A DNA stretch of 64,000 nt from Desulfatibacillum alkenivorans DSM 16219 (lineage in GTDB: Bacteria > Desulfobacterota > Desulfobacteria > Desulfobacterales > Desulfatibacillaceae). This document shows positions 61,023 to 64,000 of the stretch, in pieces (the stretch's first letter is position 1; every line of letters starts with the position of its first letter). The notes under the pieces were generated by a model. The model made no database searches, was not told where the DNA came from, and saw nothing but the letters and a program-made list of their open reading frames with translations. The position numbers and the translations under genes are program-made. Where the stretch lies: the NCBI RefSeq assembly GCF_900142135.1, contig NZ_FQZU01000005.1, forward strand, positions 1 to 64,000, read 5' to 3'.

Positions 61023-62414
61023 CTATGCAAGCAGGTCGCTCAATAGGCGTTCTGCGCATTTCCGGTAGGTGTACTCTAAGGCGGCCTCTTGGCCTTTTCG
61101 CCTGAGCGCCTCTCGCTCCTCCGGATTATTCAGGTAATACACGGCCAACTTTTTAAGCTGCTCCGGCCTTTCATATTCGGGGACGGAATCGCCGAACAGG
61201 GGCTTCAGCCCCGCATTTGGTTGTGAAATGACAAACCCTCCGCTGGCCAGGATGTCGAATACCTTGTTGGACACGAAACCTTCCCGGGCCATGTCAGGGT
61301 GGTGGTCGTTCAGGGTGATGCGCGTTCCGGCGTATAGTTCCTCCAGCCGGTCGTATTCCCAATACTTGCCGCCGTAGTACTTTTCGGGCAAAAGCCGGTC
61401 CCAATAGTAGCCCCAAACTTTAAAATCCAGACCCGCGGCCAGCATGTCCGCCACCACGCCTCTGCCGTCCGGTCTGCTTAATCGGGCGTTGCCCAAAAAC
61501 ACTATGTCGTAGACGGGCTCTGTTGTGTACGGCGTTTTGGAAGTGCAGGCGGGCAGGAGTTCCGGGTTTAAGTATCCGTATGCCTCCAGCTTGGGTATAA
61601 AATTTACAGCAGCGCAGGTTATTTTGTCAAACCGCCTGAGGATTTCAGAGTCGATTATATCGGGATGGCTGTAATTCCATACAATGTTGTAGGTGTGCTC
61701 GGGCATGGATTTCGGCGGCAGGCCCAAAAAATGGAGGATGATGTCCGGGTTTTCCTGCGAGACAACCAACCCCATTTGTGTGAACTCCTGCTCCAGCTTC
61801 ACCTTCACCCAATAGTCGCCCCATAAAGGCAGCATTTCCGGGTCTTTTTCCTTGTCCGAAGGAGACCGGACGGCGATAACCAGGGGCCGATCCTTTTTTC
61901 GGAGCCTAAGGAGTTTTTCTTCCGTCTCAGGCCGGACGCTTCTCCCTTCCATTAGCAGCAAAACGTCCTTGGCGCCCTTGTGCTTCGGGTCCGTCTCCAA
62001 GATGCTTTTCAGCAAGGCCGCTGCTTTGTCCGATTCCCCCAAAACGCGCAAGGACAAAGCCTGCACAAAGGCCATGGAGCAATAGTCAAATCCAAGCTCC
62101 AAGGCCTGGACGGCCCTTTCCAGAGCTTTTTCAGGGTTTCCAAAATAGAAATTAAGCTCCGCAAGACAGGCCAGGGCGTGGGGCTTGAGGGCTTCGCTGA
62201 ATGGCTCCTCTTTCAGGATTTGCATGGCCTGGGGGGCCCGCCCCTGAAACCTGAGTTTTTTCACCTTCTCAAGAAGTTTTCTTTGATCGCCGAGATCCTT
62301 GTTCATAGCTTCGTTCAGGCTTCTTTTAAACGCCGATAACTCCCGGGCCAAACGCCCGCATATTCTTTGGTGCAGGCTGCGGCCGGAGGGGGGCTTATTC
62401 AGGAATAGATTCAT
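61023..62414 (-). CDS. TPR and CgeB-like glycosyltransferase fusion
   Basis: 463 residues. The N-terminal part (about 35-150) has tetratricopeptide-like helices (ALACLAELNFYFGNPEKALE, AFVQALSLRVLGESDKAAAL). A GT-B glycosyltransferase region resembling the spore maturation protein CgeB follows (about 170-463: VFLGNARLSRPDGRG, RITLNDHHPDMAREGFVSNKVFDILASGGF). Such proteins add sugars to cell-surface or protein acceptors. The start overlaps the methyltransferase stop by one base (TGATG), and the ABC exporter gene follows after 56 bases. The three may make and export one glycosylated product. Confidence 0.87.
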   Translation of the reverse strand: MNLFLNKPPSGRSLHQRICGRLARELSAFKRSLNEAMNKDLGDQRKLLEKVKKLRFQGRAPQAMQILKEEPFSEALKPHALACLAELNFYFGNPEKALERAVQALELGFDYCSMAFVQALSLRVLGESDKAAALLKSILETDPKHKGAKDVLLLMEGRSVRPETEEKLLRLRKKDRPLVIAVRSPSDKEKDPEMLPLWGDYWVKVKLEQEFTQMGLVVSQENPDIILHFLGLPPKSMPEHTYNIVWNYSHPDIIDSEILRRFDKITCAAVNFIPKLEAYGYLNPELLPACTSKTPYTTEPVYDIVFLGNARLSRPDGRGVVADMLAAGLDFKVWGYYWDRLLPEKYYGGKYWEYDRLEELYAGTRITLNDHHPDMAREGFVSNKVFDILASGGFVISQPNAGLKPLFGDSVPEYERPEQLKKLAVYYLNNPEEREALRRKGQEAALEYTYRKCAERLLSDLLA

Positions 62415-63142
62415 CAGCCGGCGCGCCGCTTGCTGAATACAAACGCATGATTATAAAAATGTTTCAGGTTTTGAAACTGTCCGCAGTTTTTATAATATTG
62501 CAGGCCGAAACCCATGGCTTCCATTTTTGCAATGAGGTCCTTGTCCGATATTCCCCATTGCCAGATATTGTGAATGTCCCGGATTTTTCTCTCATGCTGG
62601 GGATGTATTTCGTCCAGCCTGTCAAACAAGCCTTTATAATTGGGATGCTCCGGGTCATGGGGAACGTTGGCGAAATACTCTTTTTCGCCAAGGTCCAGCA
62701 GACGGACCGTATGCCCCTCCCTGGTCCATTGCTGATTGAATATGACGAAACAGGAGCAAATCCGGGAGTACATTTCCAATATCTGGTCCCAATCCGGGCT
62801 GACCTGGTGCAAAAGCACGTCAAACATAAATACGGCGTCCACCGGGCCGATTTTTTCCACGACCTCTTGTCTGCCGAAGTTATCCTGGATGGTTTGCAGG
62901 GCGGGATGTTTTTCGGCTTTGGTCAGGGCCTTGTCCGTAAAGTCCGTATCCACGAGAAAGGCTCTTTTTATGTCGTGGTTTTTAAATGCGTGAAAAGTAT
63001 ATTCTCCGTCTACGTCCCAAATGCCGCCAAGGTCTGCAAAGGAGCACGGCGAGGGGGACAGCCTGCCCAAAGCAAAATCGATGATTTCCTTCTTATCCAG
63101 GACGGTTAACTGCGCGGGCTTCAGGTTTTTGTATAAACTCAT
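62414..63142 (-). CDS. SAM-dependent methyltransferase
   Basis: 242 residues from ATG 63142 (the frame is open to an ATG at 63184, adding 14 residues). The Rossmann-type methyltransferase fold shows the SAM loop FADLGGIWDVDGEYT, an acidic strand end AFLVDTDFTD and the VDAVFMFDVLLHQVSPDW motif. The substrate is unknown. A hint is the coupled glycosyltransferase gene, so sugar or glycan methylation is possible. It is the first gene of the minus-strand series ending in the STAS gene. Confidence 0.85.
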   Translation of the reverse strand: MSLYKNLKPAQLTVLDKKEIIDFALGRLSPSPCSFADLGGIWDVDGEYTFHAFKNHDIKRAFLVDTDFTDKALTKAEKHPALQTIQDNFGRQEVVEKIGPVDAVFMFDVLLHQVSPDWDQILEMYSRICSCFVIFNQQWTREGHTVRLLDLGEKEYFANVPHDPEHPNYKGLFDRLDEIHPQHERKIRDIHNIWQWGISDKDLIAKMEAMGFGLQYYKNCGQFQNLKHFYNHAFVFSKRRAG

Positions 63143-63314
63143 GTTTTTTCCGAAAGATCGCTCCCTTGACGGGAAGCATGACAAATGTTTCCGGCTGTGC
63201 TAAGCCTTGGGCTTCATGGAAGTTTTGAGCTTTTCTAATAGTCCAATGGGCAAGGAAAGGCAAGCATTGAACCGATTTGTTTTTAGGACCTGCATGACGG
63301 CCCTGATTAAAGGC

Positions 63315-63321
63315 AAGGAGG
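63315..63321 (+). promoter_or_regulatory. ribosome binding site deciding a TTG start
   Basis: AAGGAGG stands seven bases before TTG 63329 and fits no other start codon in the frame. The 186-base gap between the two divergent methyltransferase genes must also hold both promoters, but none is clear. Confidence 0.7.
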
Positions 63322-63328
63322 CCGAATT

Positions 63329-64000
63329 TTGGCTCTGCAGCAAGGCGTGGTTGAATTTTTAATCCGGGAGCTTTTACCCCGGGTCAACAACAAGGGCCGG
63401 GTCATGTCCCTTTCCCGGCAAAAGGCGACCAGCCCGGTCAAGGATATGGCTGCGTTGCTGGAATCCGAAGGGTTTTCGTCCAAGCCCCTGGAAGGCAAAA
63501 ACAAGATCACTTCCCTGGAAATTTTTCAGGCCTTGGGATTTGACCACTACGATGATGTGGATTTTACGGAAAGCGAATCATGCACCATAGTCCACGACAT
63601 GAACACGCCCATCCCGGATCATATGGCCGACTCCTACGACCTGGTTTTCGAGCACGGAACCCTGGAGCATATTTTCGACATCAAGACCGCCTTCGCCAAT
63701 ATCGTCAAAATGCTGAAGGTGGGCGGGACGGTCTTTCATCTGGCGCCTCTTGATCTGGTGAATCACGGATTTTATAATTTTTCGCCCACATTGTATTTTG
63801 ACGTATACCGGAAAAATGGATTTTCGCCGGTGGTTTTTTTTATGGCGGAATCCCCGGAAAGATGGTGGAAAGACCCGAATTTTTACTATGAAAAAATGGA
63901 GTTCGAGGTCGGCAGGATGAAGCCGGCAGCCCGGAAAAAATACTATCCCATGCTGGCTTGCATAGCCAGGAAGGAACAAAGCCTGGGCCGGTTTAACATC
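63329..64000 (+). CDS. SAM-dependent methyltransferase, partial at right edge
   Basis: The frame is open from TTG 63329 to the end of the window, 224 codons with no stop. Starts LQQGVVEFLIRELLPRVNNK after the initiator and Ala. The core shows YDLVFEHGTLEHIFDIKTAF and IVKMLKVGGTVFHLAP, the post-I and motif III region of class I methyltransferases of type 11. A SAM-binding glycine loop is degenerate or replaced by LPRVNNKGRVMSLSRQ. It is divergent from another methyltransferase gene. The C-terminus is missing, so domain content beyond 224 residues is unknown. Confidence 0.82.
   Translation, partial: MALQQGVVEFLIRELLPRVNNKGRVMSLSRQKATSPVKDMAALLESEGFSSKPLEGKNKITSLEIFQALGFDHYDDVDFTESESCTIVHDMNTPIPDHMADSYDLVFEHGTLEHIFDIKTAFANIVKMLKVGGTVFHLAPLDLVNHGFYNFSPTLYFDVYRKNGFSPVVFFMAESPERWWKDPNFYYEKMEFEVGRMKPAARKKYYPMLACIARKEQSLGRFNI

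Noticed and set aside
1-64000. CRISPR arrays, insertion sequences, prophage or tRNA-linked integration sites
   Set aside because: No regularly spaced direct repeats, transposase or integrase genes, or tRNA cloverleaf sequences were found on reading both strands.

Overview
The window looks like chromosomal DNA of an anaerobic Desulfobacterota bacterium. It is fairly GC-rich, dense in c-type and b-type cytochromes, Fe-S proteins, two-component systems, chemoreceptors and sigma-54 regulation, and carries a pfa-type polyunsaturated fatty acid or secondary-lipid synthase. It resembles sulfate-reducing genera such as Desulfatibacillum. That placement is an inference from gene content, not from a marker gene. 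No rRNA, tRNA, CRISPR array or insertion sequence was seen.

Left part (1-12.7 kb). A secreted phosphatidylserine-decarboxylase-like protein, a PAS-LuxR regulator, a small internally duplicated protein and a zinc-ribbon-tailed membrane protein precede an eight-gene minus-strand redox operon (11082 to 4303). From its promoter the operon reads: thioredoxin, Cys-rich mini-protein, ACR3-like permease, FAD disulfide reductase, HybA-like Fe-S protein, cytochrome b, octaheme cytochrome c of the tetrathionate-reductase family, and a second cytochrome b. A very good -24/-12 sigma-54 promoter lies in front of it. About 110-150 bp further upstream are AACGTT-type palindromes, next to a divergent sigma-54 activator that probably controls the operon.

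Middle (12.7-33.3 kb). Two tandem paralogous chemoreceptors are followed by PlsC, a secreted SH3 protein and an OYE-family flavoenzyme. Next come three minus-strand signalling genes (sensor kinase, receiver, hybrid kinase). A seven-gene plus-strand operon follows: TetR, alanine dehydrogenase, SCP2-like, class III aminotransferase, transketolase N half, transketolase C half, SCP2-like. It could be an aminated-lipid or amino-polyol pathway, which I cannot identify.

Right-centre (33.4-54.7 kb). A minus-strand group (TRAP-type binding protein, TPR protein, alpha/beta hydrolase lipoprotein) diverges from the pfa locus. The pfa locus has a TetR regulator with an operator over its own promoter, PfaA (KS-AT-3xACP-KR-DH), a large PfaC-like protein with an acyltransferase built in (KS-CLF-AT-DH-DH), PfaD (enoyl reductase) and a phosphopantetheinyl transferase. 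All the parts of a self-sufficient lipid synthase are present in one run.

Right end (54.7-64 kb). Two unknown proteins and a PqqD-like protein on the plus strand converge on a minus-strand series: methyltransferase, TPR-glycosyltransferase, an ABC exporter with an expanded ATPase domain, a cyclic-nucleotide-binding protein, an RsbW-like kinase and a STAS protein. A second methyltransferase runs off the right edge.
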